Position numbers and translations under genes: made by a program
In this document: positions 8,972-17,111 of the stretch, in pieces
How the letters are laid out: the number at the start of each line of letters is the position of its first letter
How positions within the stretch are numbered: position 1 is the stretch's first letter
The notes under the pieces: model-generated
The model's input: the letters and a program-made list of their open reading frames with translations, nothing else
Told to the model about the DNA's origin: nothing
The model's database searches: none
Assembly (NCBI RefSeq): GCF_004352835.1
Contig: NZ_SJSB01000005.1
Span: 1-64,000 of the forward strand
Origin: Marinomonas flavescens
GTDB taxonomy: Bacteria > Pseudomonadota > Gammaproteobacteria > Pseudomonadales > Marinomonadaceae
Direction: 5' to 3'
DNA length: 64,000 nt

Positions 8972-10311
8972 CAGAAACATCCATTGTATTAGTTCTCTTC
9001 GGATCCTTTTTTGTACTTTTGTTAATGGGCGCTCCGATCAGTATCTCGTTAGGTGTAGCGGCGTTAGCGTCCTATTTCTATCTGGGTGAGAACCCAATTA
9101 CTTTTGTACAAATTGCTTTTACCTCAGTTGGTTCTTTTCCGTTGATGGCGCTTCCTGCTTTTATTTTGGCGGGTGCTCTTATGGAGGCGAGTGGTATTTC
9201 CAAGCGGCTTGTAAACTTAGCGGAAAGTTTTGCCGGCCCAGTAACAGGTGGTATATCGGCAGCAGCAGTACTGGCTTGTATGTTTTTTGGTGCTATATCA
9301 GGTTCGGGTCCAGCGACAACGGCAGCGGTAGGGATGTTAATGATTCCTGCTATGGCTAACCGAGGTTACGATAAAGGGTACGCATCTGCGGTTGTGGCCT
9401 CTGCAGGTGGATTAGGTATTATCATTCCACCATCGATTCCTATGGTTATCTTTGGTATCTCAGCAATGGGACTGGCTGTACCTCCTGAAGCAATTGAAAA
9501 ATTTGGTACCTTCCAAAGTATCTCGATTTCTAAAATGTTTATTGCGGGTGTCATCCCAGGTTTAGTTATCGCCCTTAGTTTGCTCGTAGTAAACTATTTC
9601 CGCTGTAAGCGTCTAGGTTACAAGGGAACTGATGAAGGTTGGGATTTCAAACACATTGCACGAACTATGCGTTCTGGTTTTTGGTCTGCTCTTGCTCCGT
9701 TAGTTATCTTAGGTGGTATCTATTCAGGATTTTTCACTCCGACTGAATCTGCCATTGTTGCAATATTCTATACTCTGTTTGTTGGTGCCTTTATTCATAG
9801 AGAGCTTACTTGGAGTGCTATTTTTCGTTCGCTAGAAACGACTACATGGTTGTCTGGCCGAATAATGCTTATTTTATTCTGTGCAACCGTCTTTGGGCGT
9901 TTGCTGATAGAGAATAATATACCGGCTATTGTAGCGGATTCTATGTTGAGCTTGACTGACAACATTTACCTAATCTGGTTCTTGATTATCATATTCCTAC
10001 TGTTTGTTGGTATGTTTATGGAAACATTGGCTGCGATTATGATCCTAACGCCAGTGTTGTTACCTGTGACTTATAATCTAGGTATTGATCCTGTTCAGTT
10101 TGGTATTGTAATGATTTGCTGTCTTTCAATTGGTTTTGCTACACCGCCTCTTGGAGAGAACTTATTTGTTGCATCGGGTATTTCGAAAGTATCACTGGAA
10201 GAGATCACAGTTAAAGCGCTTCCGTTTACATTGTCATCGACAGTGGCAGTATTTGTTATTGCTTACTTCCCTGAAATATCCTTATATTTGCCAAGGCTAT
10301 TTGGTTATTAG
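8968..10311 (+). CDS. TRAP transporter large permease (DctM family)
   Basis: 447 residues with about twelve hydrophobic segments. Family marks include LVLFGSFFVLLLMGAPISIS at the start, the SGSGPATTAAVG loop, GIIIPPSIPMVIFG and the C-terminal CLSIGFATPPLGENLFVASG. It is the ion-coupled channel of the transporter in the inner membrane. The start overlaps the end of the small subunit gene by four bases. A long perfect hairpin follows the stop, then the universal stress protein gene with its own ribosome-binding site. Confidence 0.94.
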   Translation: MTETSIVLVLFGSFFVLLLMGAPISISLGVAALASYFYLGENPITFVQIAFTSVGSFPLMALPAFILAGALMEASGISKRLVNLAESFAGPVTGGISAAAVLACMFFGAISGSGPATTAAVGMLMIPAMANRGYDKGYASAVVASAGGLGIIIPPSIPMVIFGISAMGLAVPPEAIEKFGTFQSISISKMFIAGVIPGLVIALSLLVVNYFRCKRLGYKGTDEGWDFKHIARTMRSGFWSALAPLVILGGIYSGFFTPTESAIVAIFYTLFVGAFIHRELTWSAIFRSLETTTWLSGRIMLILFCATVFGRLLIENNIPAIVADSMLSLTDNIYLIWFLIIIFLLFVGMFMETLAAIMILTPVLLPVTYNLGIDPVQFGIVMICCLSIGFATPPLGENLFVASGISKVSLEEITVKALPFTLSSTVAVFVIAYFPEISLYLPRLFGY

Positions 10312-10324
10312 CGAGTTTTAATTT

Positions 10325-10357
10325 AAATGCTTGTAAGAAATTTTCTTACAAGCATTT
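10325..10357. repeat. Perfect 16-bp palindrome after dctM
   Basis: AAATGCTTGTAAGAAA (10325-10340) is exactly complementary to 10342-10357, with one central base. It lies between the large permease gene and the universal stress protein gene. It is AT-rich and without a long T-run, so it may be a weak terminator, a transcript-stabilising or processing hairpin, or a binding site. Confidence 0.6.
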
Positions 10358-10384
10358 CTCTATTGTCCATTTGGAGGTAATAGT

Positions 10385-10876
10385 ATGCTGCCTGAAGTTG
10401 GTAAGATTTTATACAGTACTGATTTGTCTAAAAGTTCGATGAAAGCTTTTGATCAGGCTGTTTATATAGCCAAAAAAACGGGTGCAGATATTTATATTTT
10501 GCATGTCGTCGAAAAAATGTCTAACGATGCAAAAATCACTCTTAAAACGTATGTAAATGATCCTGAAAGCAGACGCGAATTTTTAGAAGACCGAGTGCGG
10601 TTTGCTAAAGAAAAGCTGGGAGTGGTTCAGAATGAGTTTTGGGAAAGGTTGTCTCTTGAAGATCAAAATGTACGTCAGCAAATTAAGTCGATACAAGTCG
10701 TAGAAGCTTATCCTGCAGAATCTATTTTGAAAATTTCTCAAAAATTAGAAGTTGATCTCATTGTAATGGGTACTCATGAGAAGGGTGTGTTTCAAACCTT
10801 CTTGGGTAGTGTTGCTAAGAATGTGTTAAGCCACTCTCATATCCCAATGTTGATAGTGCCTTTGCCGGAGCTTTAA
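10385..10876 (+). CDS. Universal stress protein associated with TRAP transporter (TeaD-like)
   Basis: 163 residues of UspA fold: KILYSTDLSKSSMKAFDQAV at the start, ADIYILHVVEKM, and the C-terminal DLIVMGTHEKGVFQTFLGS nucleotide-binding region. The canonical G-x2-G-x9-G(S/T) motif is imperfect, with Glu in place of the second Gly and a spacer one residue shorter, so ATP binding cannot be assumed. The preceding TGGAGGT ribosome-binding site is strong. In Halomonas the TRAP-linked TeaD modulates ectoine uptake; by position this one likely modulates the transporter encoded just upstream. A terminator follows. Confidence 0.88.
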   Translation: MLPEVGKILYSTDLSKSSMKAFDQAVYIAKKTGADIYILHVVEKMSNDAKITLKTYVNDPESRREFLEDRVRFAKEKLGVVQNEFWERLSLEDQNVRQQIKSIQVVEAYPAESILKISQKLEVDLIVMGTHEKGVFQTFLGSVAKNVLSHSHIPMLIVPLPEL

Positions 10877-10928
10877 AGCTTAGCTTACGACTCTTATGAC
10901 TACGCGTTAATCTGTGTTGATCTACATT

Positions 10929-10962
10929 AGCCTCGTTATTAATTAAACGGGGCTTTTTTTTA
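10929..10962 (+). terminator. Rho-independent terminator of TRAP operon
   Basis: AGCCTCGTT (10929-10937) pairs with AACGGGGCT (10946-10954), including G-U pairs, followed directly by a run of T. It ends the transporter and universal stress protein transcript. Confidence 0.8.
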
Positions 10963-11304
10963 TGTTAGGTTTTCTGCCTTTCATCTTGCTTATCTATCTA
11001 CATTTCAAACCGCTGCAGGCTCTAGAAGTCATGTTTAGTGTCTATATCTTCTCGTTGTTTTTTTAGCTATTGCTATGGTCTAAAGGTGAGTTGTAGTGCC
11101 TTTCGCTCAACTTTCTTAGTGTATTTCATGAATAGAAGTGACAAAAATCACTGTAATAGAGTCCGTATTATTCATTTTTTATGCTCTTTTTTACTAACTA
11201 GCTTAGAAAGTGACGCGCAAATGGCTAAGAGCGAATAATTTCATCAAATTGTTTTGCTACTACATAATTAACTATTCTGTTGATAACAAAAAGAGGAGTA
11301 AAAA
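10963..11304. other. Intergenic region before oxidoreductase gene
   Basis: No gene is supported. A 66-codon frame at 11038-11238 lacks a ribosome-binding site and resembles no family. The promoter of the oxidoreductase gene is expected here, and AGAGGAG sits just before its start. Confidence 0.4.
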
Positions 11305-12597
11305 ATGAATCATCAGAAGCTGCATCCATCGCTATGGGCTGATACTGCGATTGCTGCGTCACCCCTAAATAAACTAAGTGAAAATACTCGTGCAGATGTT
11401 GTTATTGTAGGAGCGGGCATTACAGGATTAAGAACGGCTTTGGAGCTTTCTGAGAAAGGTTTGAATGTGGTTGTTCTTGAATCAAAAGAGCCAGGTTGGG
11501 GAGCTTCGGGAAGAACTGGTGGACAGGTTAATCCATTAGCCCACGACACGCCTGAGAAAATTTGCGCTCATTTAGGTCAACGAGCGGGTATGGGTGTTGT
11601 TGATGCATACGTTAATTCAGCCGATGAAGTCTTCGCTTTAATAAAAAAACATAACATTGAATGTGATGCTGAACAAAACGGCTGGCTTCGAGTCGCGCAT
11701 TGTAATCGTGCAGTTAAGCAGTTGGAATCTATGTCAACGGCTTGGCAAAAAGTGGGTCTTGATATTAGTTATGTCGAAGGTGCTGAATTACATCGCTTAA
11801 TGGGAACAAAAACCTATGGCACAGCTACGTTGACCCCTAAAGGTGGTTCGGTTCAGCCGCTATCCTATACAAGAGGCTTATGTGCTGCAGCCACATCTCT
11901 AGGTGCGCGCGTTTTCAGTTATTCGCCGGTAGGTTCAATCCAGAAAAAAGGCAGTAGATGGTTTGTGAAAACAGACCACGGTAGTGTAGACACTGAGTGG
12001 GTCGTGTTTTGTACCAACGGCTATACTGATGATGTTTTACCTGGGTTGCAAAAAACAATAGTGCCTCTTGTTAGTTTACAGTCCGCGACAGCTTCTTTGC
12101 CTCAAGATGTGTATGACCAAATTTTACCTGAAGGTCATACTTACGCAGATACTCGCCGTGTTATCTATTATGGTCGTAAAATCAAAGATAACCGTGTTGT
12201 ATTTGGAACCTTGGGTGTTACGGCTGATTGCAAAAGACCCAGTGATGTAAAACGTTTGTATGAAGGTCTTGCTGAAACATTCCCTCAGCTTAAAGGCATT
12301 GAGTTAACTCATCAGTGGGGTGGGCAAATTGCGCATACGCCAGATGTACTTCCTCATTTACATGAGCCTCAGCCAGGTATTCTTGCAGGGCTTGGGTACA
12401 ATGGTCGTGGTGTTGCAATGGGGACTGTGATGGGTCGTATTATGGCGGAAAGAATTTTAGGTAAGTCCGCTGACGATCTTCAAATACCTGTTACAAATTA
12501 CCGTAATGCACCGCTTCGTCATTTTAGCGATATTGCTGTTAAATTGGCGGTTCCTACTTTTGAAATTTTAGATGCATTTGAAAAGCGTTTTACTTAA
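11305..12597 (+). CDS. FAD-dependent amine/amino-acid oxidoreductase (DAO family, PuuB-like)
   Basis: 430 residues. An FAD-binding Rossmann start lies at about 30-62 (DVVIVGAGITGLRTALELSE, ending in Glu of the adenosine-binding strand), followed by GWGASGRTGGQV, typical of the glycine oxidase/DadA/PuuB group, and a C-terminal GLGYNGRGVAMGT FAD loop. The N-terminal LHPSLWADTA resembles the start of gamma-glutamylputrescine oxidoreductases. It should oxidise a C-N bond to an aldehyde or keto acid with FAD. A very good ribosome-binding site (AAGAGGAG) fixes the start. With the two aldehyde dehydrogenases downstream it suggests a path amine to aldehyde to acid. The substrate is unknown. Confidence 0.9.
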   Translation: MNHQKLHPSLWADTAIAASPLNKLSENTRADVVIVGAGITGLRTALELSEKGLNVVVLESKEPGWGASGRTGGQVNPLAHDTPEKICAHLGQRAGMGVVDAYVNSADEVFALIKKHNIECDAEQNGWLRVAHCNRAVKQLESMSTAWQKVGLDISYVEGAELHRLMGTKTYGTATLTPKGGSVQPLSYTRGLCAAATSLGARVFSYSPVGSIQKKGSRWFVKTDHGSVDTEWVVFCTNGYTDDVLPGLQKTIVPLVSLQSATASLPQDVYDQILPEGHTYADTRRVIYYGRKIKDNRVVFGTLGVTADCKRPSDVKRLYEGLAETFPQLKGIELTHQWGGQIAHTPDVLPHLHEPQPGILAGLGYNGRGVAMGTVMGRIMAERILGKSADDLQIPVTNYRNAPLRHFSDIAVKLAVPTFEILDAFEKRFT

Positions 12598-12719
12598 TTT
12601 TTATTGTGTCAGGCCTTATGTTTGTATCGAATATGAGGCTTGCATGTCAGTATTTAAAGTTGAGTAAAGGTTACCGTATCCACCACGTTATGACCCCGTT
12701 TCATTGAAGGCGATATTAT

Positions 12720-13886
12720 ATGTTTATTGATCAGCAGGCCGCTCAGAAAATAGTAGATAGGGCTATGAAGATTATTGGTCATAACGTCAATGTCATGAAT
12801 CATTTGGGGGTTATTGTCGGATCTGGAGATCCTCTGCGCATTGGCAGCTTACACGAAGGTGCGTTACATGTGCTGAGCCGTCATTCAGAGGTGGGGTTTA
12901 GCGCTAAAGAGGCTAGTTTGCTTTCGGGCGTTCAAGGTGGCATCAATTTACCTATTGTCTGTAATGGTGAGACAGTGGGTGTGGCTGGTATTACTGGAGA
13001 CCCTGATAAAGTTAGAAAATACGCAGATCTTGTGGTCATGACTGCGGAATTAATGGTTGAGCAGGCGGGGCTAACCGCTCAGGTTCAATGGGATAAGAGA
13101 CAAAGAGAAGGGGTGATTGGTCGTTTAATTCAAGGTGAGTTTGAGCGTGACTCCATGTTTGACGATCGAATAGAGCGATTAGGTATTGATCTTACCGTTC
13201 CAAGAATTGCCGTGGTCATTAAAATAATGGCGGAAGATGGTGGTGAATTACCATTGGAAAAAATGCAGTATATCCTGCGTTTATTGGATAGCTGTGATCC
13301 TGATAGTTTGGCAGTTATATCAGAGCCAACACAGTTAGTGGTGTTGCCAACTATTTCCATTCAAGATGGCGTTTGGAATGAAGATAGGACTCGCCAGCAA
13401 TTATTTGAATTGTGTTCATCATTAAAAAAGCAAAATCATTTGAACTTTAAAGTCGGTCAGGGGCAGTATTTCCCATCTCTCGAAGGGTTGTCTAAATCTT
13501 ATCGTAGTGCATTAAAAACATTAGACACAGGGCGAGTTTGTCGACCTGATCAACAGGTGTATTTTCCTAGAGATTTAGTCTTAGATATGATTTTAAAGCA
13601 GGTTCAGCCTACCTGGGAAGGTGAGCAACTGATAAGTGAATATCAGAAGCTTATAGCAGGCGATAAAAATGGTGTGTTACGAAAAACACTGATTACTTAT
13701 TTTGAGCAAAACACCGATTTTGGGTTGAGCGCCAAGGCGTTGCATATTCATCGGAACACGCTGCGTTATAGACTTGATAAAATTGAAGGTATTCTTGGAT
13801 TTGAATTGAGCAATTGGAATAGCCTTGTGCGGTTTTATCTTGCGTTTAGGCTTGATGATCTTTCAAATGCGCTTTCTACGCGTTAA
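12720..13886 (+). CDS. CdaR-family (sugar diacid type) transcriptional regulator
   Basis: 388 residues. The N-terminal 135 residues match the diacid-recognition domain (IDQQAAQKIVDRAMKIIGHN, then a stretch with GINLPIVCNGETVGVAGITG), and the C-terminus carries the PucR/CdaR helix-turn-helix (FGLSAKALHIHRNTLRYRLDKIE). Known members such as E. coli CdaR activate uptake and catabolism genes in response to glycerate or related acids. Located between the oxidoreductase and the first cupin-dehydrogenase module, it is the likely effector-responsive regulator of the island. The recognition domain hints that a hydroxy- or dicarboxylic acid is the inducer. Confidence 0.9.
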   Translation: MFIDQQAAQKIVDRAMKIIGHNVNVMNHLGVIVGSGDPLRIGSLHEGALHVLSRHSEVGFSAKEASLLSGVQGGINLPIVCNGETVGVAGITGDPDKVRKYADLVVMTAELMVEQAGLTAQVQWDKRQREGVIGRLIQGEFERDSMFDDRIERLGIDLTVPRIAVVIKIMAEDGGELPLEKMQYILRLLDSCDPDSLAVISEPTQLVVLPTISIQDGVWNEDRTRQQLFELCSSLKKQNHLNFKVGQGQYFPSLEGLSKSYRSALKTLDTGRVCRPDQQVYFPRDLVLDMILKQVQPTWEGEQLISEYQKLIAGDKNGVLRKTLITYFEQNTDFGLSAKALHIHRNTLRYRLDKIEGILGFELSNWNSLVRFYLAFRLDDLSNALSTR

Positions 13887-14300
13887 ATGTTGAGCTAATG
13901 GTGTATCGTCTTTTCTAGTCTTGCTGTGCTCATCTATTGCTAGGTGAGTTGGCACTTTCCTTTAGCGGCTCCTTGATCAAGCCCTGATAATCGTGATTTT
14001 TAAGTTCCTATAGTTAAAACCTTCCTTCACTTCCTAGCTTTATTTATGTTCGTCGCTTCCTGCTGTACGGATTCTTTTTATTCATCTTGTTGTTTCTTCA
14101 GATTGATAGAGCTGAGGTATTAAATATAGTGCTTTGCGAATCAATCCATAGTTTTTATTTACGCTAGTTTAAGCGGCCAAGGGTAAGGTCGAGTAATGTG
14201 GTGATATTGAATAAAGAAATTTAGCCCATTATTATTTATGGTGACAAAATACAGTTTACGTTAGTAGATTATTTCATCTTGAAATTTATGGAAGTTAATA
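13887..14300. other. Intergenic region with promoter of cupin-dehydrogenase module 1
   Basis: No gene is seen in the first 270 bases. From about 14161 the sequence is shared with the region upstream of module 2 (from about 16649), including a candidate sigma-70 promoter. Retention of this block in both copies marks it as functional regulatory DNA. Confidence 0.6.
14207..14235 (+). promoter_or_regulatory. Candidate sigma-70 promoter, module 1
   Basis: TTGAAT (14207-14212), a 17-base spacer and TATTAT (14230-14235). The same two hexamers with the same spacing occur upstream of module 2, which supports function. It would start transcription roughly 60 bases before the cupin gene. Confidence 0.6.
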
Positions 14301-14561
14301 ATGATTAAAATTGAAAAGCCAACACCATTACAGTTAGAAAAAGCTCAATCTTGGGAAATATGGGAAAAAGAACCTATTTCGTATTCTCATTACTACGATA
14401 AGAATGAAAGTTTCTATTTCCTACAAGGTGTTGCTGAAATAGAGCTTAAAGGTGGTGATACCTACACAGTAAAAGCAGGCGATTTTGTTACAATTGATGC
14501 TGGTGATCAAACCAATTGGGTCATCAAAGAAACGGTAAGAAAACACTTTTTGTTTTTTTAA
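14301..14561 (+). CDS. Small single-domain cupin (Cupin_3 type), copy 1
   Basis: 86 residues forming one cupin barrel of the Cupin_3/DUF861 type: the start IEKPTPLQLEKAQSWEIWEKEP, then HYYDKNESFYFLQGVAEIEL and the second motif YTVKAGDFVTIDAG, with RKHFLFF at the C-terminus. Such small cupins may bind a metal or small ligand or have isomerase or hydrolase activity; none is proven. It precedes the dehydrogenase by 46 bases in one transcript. It differs from copy 2 (16798) at a modest number of positions. Confidence 0.88.
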   Translation: MIKIEKPTPLQLEKAQSWEIWEKEPISYSHYYDKNESFYFLQGVAEIELKGGDTYTVKAGDFVTIDAGDQTNWVIKETVRKHFLFF

Positions 14562-14607
14562 GATATACGCTTGAACCAATAGTAACTATTTTCGATAGGG
14601 TAGCTCT

Positions 14608-16092
14608 ATGAATACCGAATTAAGTGTCACTGTTAAAGAATTTTTGAATAGCCCGTTGCAACATTTTGTAAATGGTCAATCTCATCCTAGTATTGATGGG
14701 AAGATGGGGGTTGTTACAAACCCAGTGACAGGTGAAACTATTGTTGATATTGCTTATGGTTCAAGCGAAGACGTAGATGCCGCAGCGCAAGCGGCATTTG
14801 ACGCGACTAAAGTATGGGGAAAAATGACCCCTAGTGAGCGTTCTGCCATTATGCATCGTTTTGCTGATCTTCTTGAATCTGAAGTTCAGAATATTGCTGA
14901 AATAGAATCATTAGATGTTGGTAAACCATTAGAGAAAGTAGCTAAAGGCGATATTCTTTCTGGTATTGAGTGCGCACGTTATTTTGCCGATTTAGCATTA
15001 AACGCTGAATACGATACACAATTAGCCATTCCTAATATGGACGCTCGAATTCATCGTTCTGCGTATGGCGTTTGTGGTTTTATTTTCCCATGGAACTTTC
15101 CAATTCTTTTGTTTATGTGGAATGTCATGCCAGCTATCGCAGCAGGAAATACTGCGGTCGTGAAGCCTTCTGAAGTTACGCCACTATCAAGCTTATACGT
15201 TGCGCATCTGGCTAAAAAAGCCGGTATTCCAGACGGTGTTATCAATATTGTTATTGGTGATGGTGTAAATGTGGGCAGTAAAATTGTTGAGCATCCATTG
15301 GTTCAGCGCATGTCTTTTACCGGCTCAACTCAAATCGGAATCATGGTCGCTGAAAAATGTGCAAGTCGTCCTATACCTTGTAAATCTGAGCTGGGTGGTA
15401 AAGGTGCAGCGGTCGTATTTGAAGACTGTGACCTAGATAAAACGGTATCAGGTTTGGTTGATGCGATTACTAAAAATACGGGGCAAACATGTTGTACAGC
15501 AACACGCTGGTTTGTTCACGCTGACATCTATGACGCTTTTAAAGCAAAAGCCGTTTCTATTCTAGAAAACATTAAAATCGGCTCAGGTCTTGATTTAGAG
15601 ACTGAAATGGGTCCGCTTGTTAGTAAAATTCAAGAAGAGCGTATCTTGAGTTACTACAATAAGGGTGTGGCTGATGGCGCGAATCTTGTTTTTGCCGGTG
15701 GCAAAGTAGAATCTCCTGATTTGAAGGACGGTTACTTTGTGTCACCTTGCTTGATGGAAGGCGATACAGATAATGTCTGTTACCGAGAAGAAATCTTTGG
15801 TCCTACCGCTTACCTTGTTAAATTCTCTGATGAAGATAAAGTCATCGAAGAAGTGAATAACTTGCAATACGGGTTAGCGAACAGCGTTTGGAGTGCAGAT
15901 AGCGAGCGTTGTGATCGTGTAGCAGAGCAAATGGTTTCTGGTAATAGCTGGATCAATGCACATAACGTATTTGCTTACGGCCTACCTTACGCAGGCGTTA
16001 ATCTAAGTGGTGTGGGCGGTGGTGTTAATAGCCCTGAGACCTTTTATGATTACTTGCGTGATCTAACGATTGCTAGACCGCTTAATAGCTAA
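14608..16092 (+). CDS. NAD(P)+-dependent aldehyde dehydrogenase, copy 1
   Basis: 494 residues, full-length ALDH superfamily, most like betaine-aldehyde/PuuC-type enzymes. Key residues seen: catalytic Asn164 in PWNFP, cofactor-binding Lys186 and Glu189 in VKPSEVTPLS, general-base Glu261 in ELGGK, and nucleophile Cys295 in GQTCC. It oxidises an aldehyde to the acid in the cytosol. The Glu at 189, which in NAD-dependent relatives binds the adenosine ribose hydroxyls, argues for NAD+. Paired with the upstream cupin and, by context, with the FAD oxidoreductase that would generate the aldehyde. A terminator follows. Confidence 0.93.
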   Translation: MNTELSVTVKEFLNSPLQHFVNGQSHPSIDGKMGVVTNPVTGETIVDIAYGSSEDVDAAAQAAFDATKVWGKMTPSERSAIMHRFADLLESEVQNIAEIESLDVGKPLEKVAKGDILSGIECARYFADLALNAEYDTQLAIPNMDARIHRSAYGVCGFIFPWNFPILLFMWNVMPAIAAGNTAVVKPSEVTPLSSLYVAHLAKKAGIPDGVINIVIGDGVNVGSKIVEHPLVQRMSFTGSTQIGIMVAEKCASRPIPCKSELGGKGAAVVFEDCDLDKTVSGLVDAITKNTGQTCCTATRWFVHADIYDAFKAKAVSILENIKIGSGLDLETEMGPLVSKIQEERILSYYNKGVADGANLVFAGGKVESPDLKDGYFVSPCLMEGDTDNVCYREEIFGPTAYLVKFSDEDKVIEEVNNLQYGLANSVWSADSERCDRVAEQMVSGNSWINAHNVFAYGLPYAGVNLSGVGGGVNSPETFYDYLRDLTIARPLNS

Positions 16093-16104
16093 TTATTAAG
16101 GAAG

Positions 16105-16128
16105 TTAAGGTCGATATTTCGGCCTTAA
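16105..16128 (+). terminator. Terminator-like hairpin after dehydrogenase copy 1
   Basis: TTAAGGTCGA (16105-16114) pairs with TCGGCCTTAA (16119-16128) with one G-T opposition, followed by a short T-rich stretch. A longer version of the same hairpin follows copy 2, so it belongs to the duplicated unit. Confidence 0.65.
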
Positions 16129-16648
16129 TTTCAAATCGTTTTGATCGCCAATAAAACGAAATCCCCTCCGATCAACTCCTCTGCTTTTCTGTCTTCGATT
16201 ATCAATATCTCTGAGTTTTTAATAGGCGCTTCTAGCTATTCTAGCAGACGTTACTCGTTGATATAGTCTACTTTTATTACAGGCCATATTAATGGTTACA
16301 CTTAATTTTTGGTATTTATATCATACGGATTTCTGTTGCCGCGCTGAGGTTATGTGCCAGCTCTACTTTCATCTCTGGCATCAATATACTCCCGAATTCA
16401 AGATCCAAAGATCGTTCTATTTTCTTTTGTGTTGAATGTGTTTCAAGGTTTCTCTTCGTTAGGTGTTTACTTTGGATAAGGGATTCAATCAAGGGCACTA
16501 AGCGAGTCTACCGCATCAGCTTTGTCTGTTTGAGTCAGGAAAATATCTTATGTATTTCTTATTAAGTCAGTTGCCTATAGAAAATGAGTTGCTTCGACTG
16601 TATTGAGTAATTAGTAATAAACTTATTCAATTAATTACAATTCTTTGA
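16129..16648. other. Spacer between the two duplicated modules
   Basis: No counterpart is seen outside the two units and no gene is supported. A 60-codon minus-strand frame at 16316-16498 has no ribosome-binding site or recognisable domain. The last part grades into the conserved promoter block of module 2. Confidence 0.4.
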
Positions 16649-16696
16649 TTATGCTAGTTTAAGCAGTTAAGGGTAAGAATGAGTAATGTTGTGATA

Positions 16697-16725
16697 TTGA
16701 ATAAACAAAATTAGCTCATTATTAT
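16697..16725 (+). promoter_or_regulatory. Candidate sigma-70 promoter, module 2
   Basis: TTGAAT (16697-16702), 17-base spacer, TATTAT (16720-16725), the exact counterpart of the module 1 promoter. Flanking bases differ between the copies while both hexamers are preserved. Confidence 0.6.
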
Positions 16726-16797
16726 TTATAGATACAGGATGAAGTTTACATTAGTAGATTATTTCAACTTTTAGTTTTTAGGTTATGGAATTTAATA

Positions 16798-17058
16798 ATG
16801 ATTAAAATAGAAGAGCCAACCGTTTTGCAGTTAGAAGAAGTTAAAGCTTGGGAGATATGGGAAAAAGAACCTATTACTTATTCTCATTACTACGATAAGA
16901 ATGAAAGCTTCTATTTCTTACAGGGTGTTGCTGAAATAGAACTTAAAGACGGTGATACCTATACAGTCAAAGCAGGTGATTTTGTCACTATTTCTGCTGG
17001 GTCTCAAACCACATGGGTAATAAAAGAAACGGTTAGAAAACATTTTTTGTTTTTTTGA
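16798..17058 (+). CDS. Small single-domain cupin (Cupin_3 type), copy 2
   Basis: 86 residues, same length as copy 1, with changes mostly in the N-terminal 20 residues (EEPTVLQLEEVKAWEIWEKEP) and near residue 70. The barrel residues NESFYFLQGVAEIEL and YTVKAGDFVTI are kept. It lies 53 bases before its dehydrogenase. Keeping both copies intact suggests selection on each or recent duplication. Confidence 0.88.
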   Translation: MIKIEEPTVLQLEEVKAWEIWEKEPITYSHYYDKNESFYFLQGVAEIELKDGDTYTVKAGDFVTISAGSQTTWVIKETVRKHFLFF

Positions 17059-17111
17059 TAATAAAGTCTCGAACCAGAACCAATAATAATTAATTACGAG
17101 AAGGTAGTTGC

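Larger units (their letters stand above)
14161..16092 (+). repeat. Tandem duplication, unit 1 (promoter-cupin-aldehyde dehydrogenase)
   Basis: This unit matches 16649-18596 in order and spacing: a conserved upstream block of about 115 bases, an 86-residue cupin, a short spacer and a 494-residue dehydrogenase. The copies differ by scattered, mostly synonymous changes and by a few patches of near identity. The intervening DNA (16129-16648) is not duplicated. Confidence 0.93.

Noticed and set aside
11038..11238. 66-residue protein before the oxidoreductase gene
   Set aside because: No ribosome-binding site or family resemblance; probably a chance frame.
16316..16498. Minus-strand gene in the module spacer
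   Set aside because: A 60-codon frame with no ribosome-binding site and no family resemblance.
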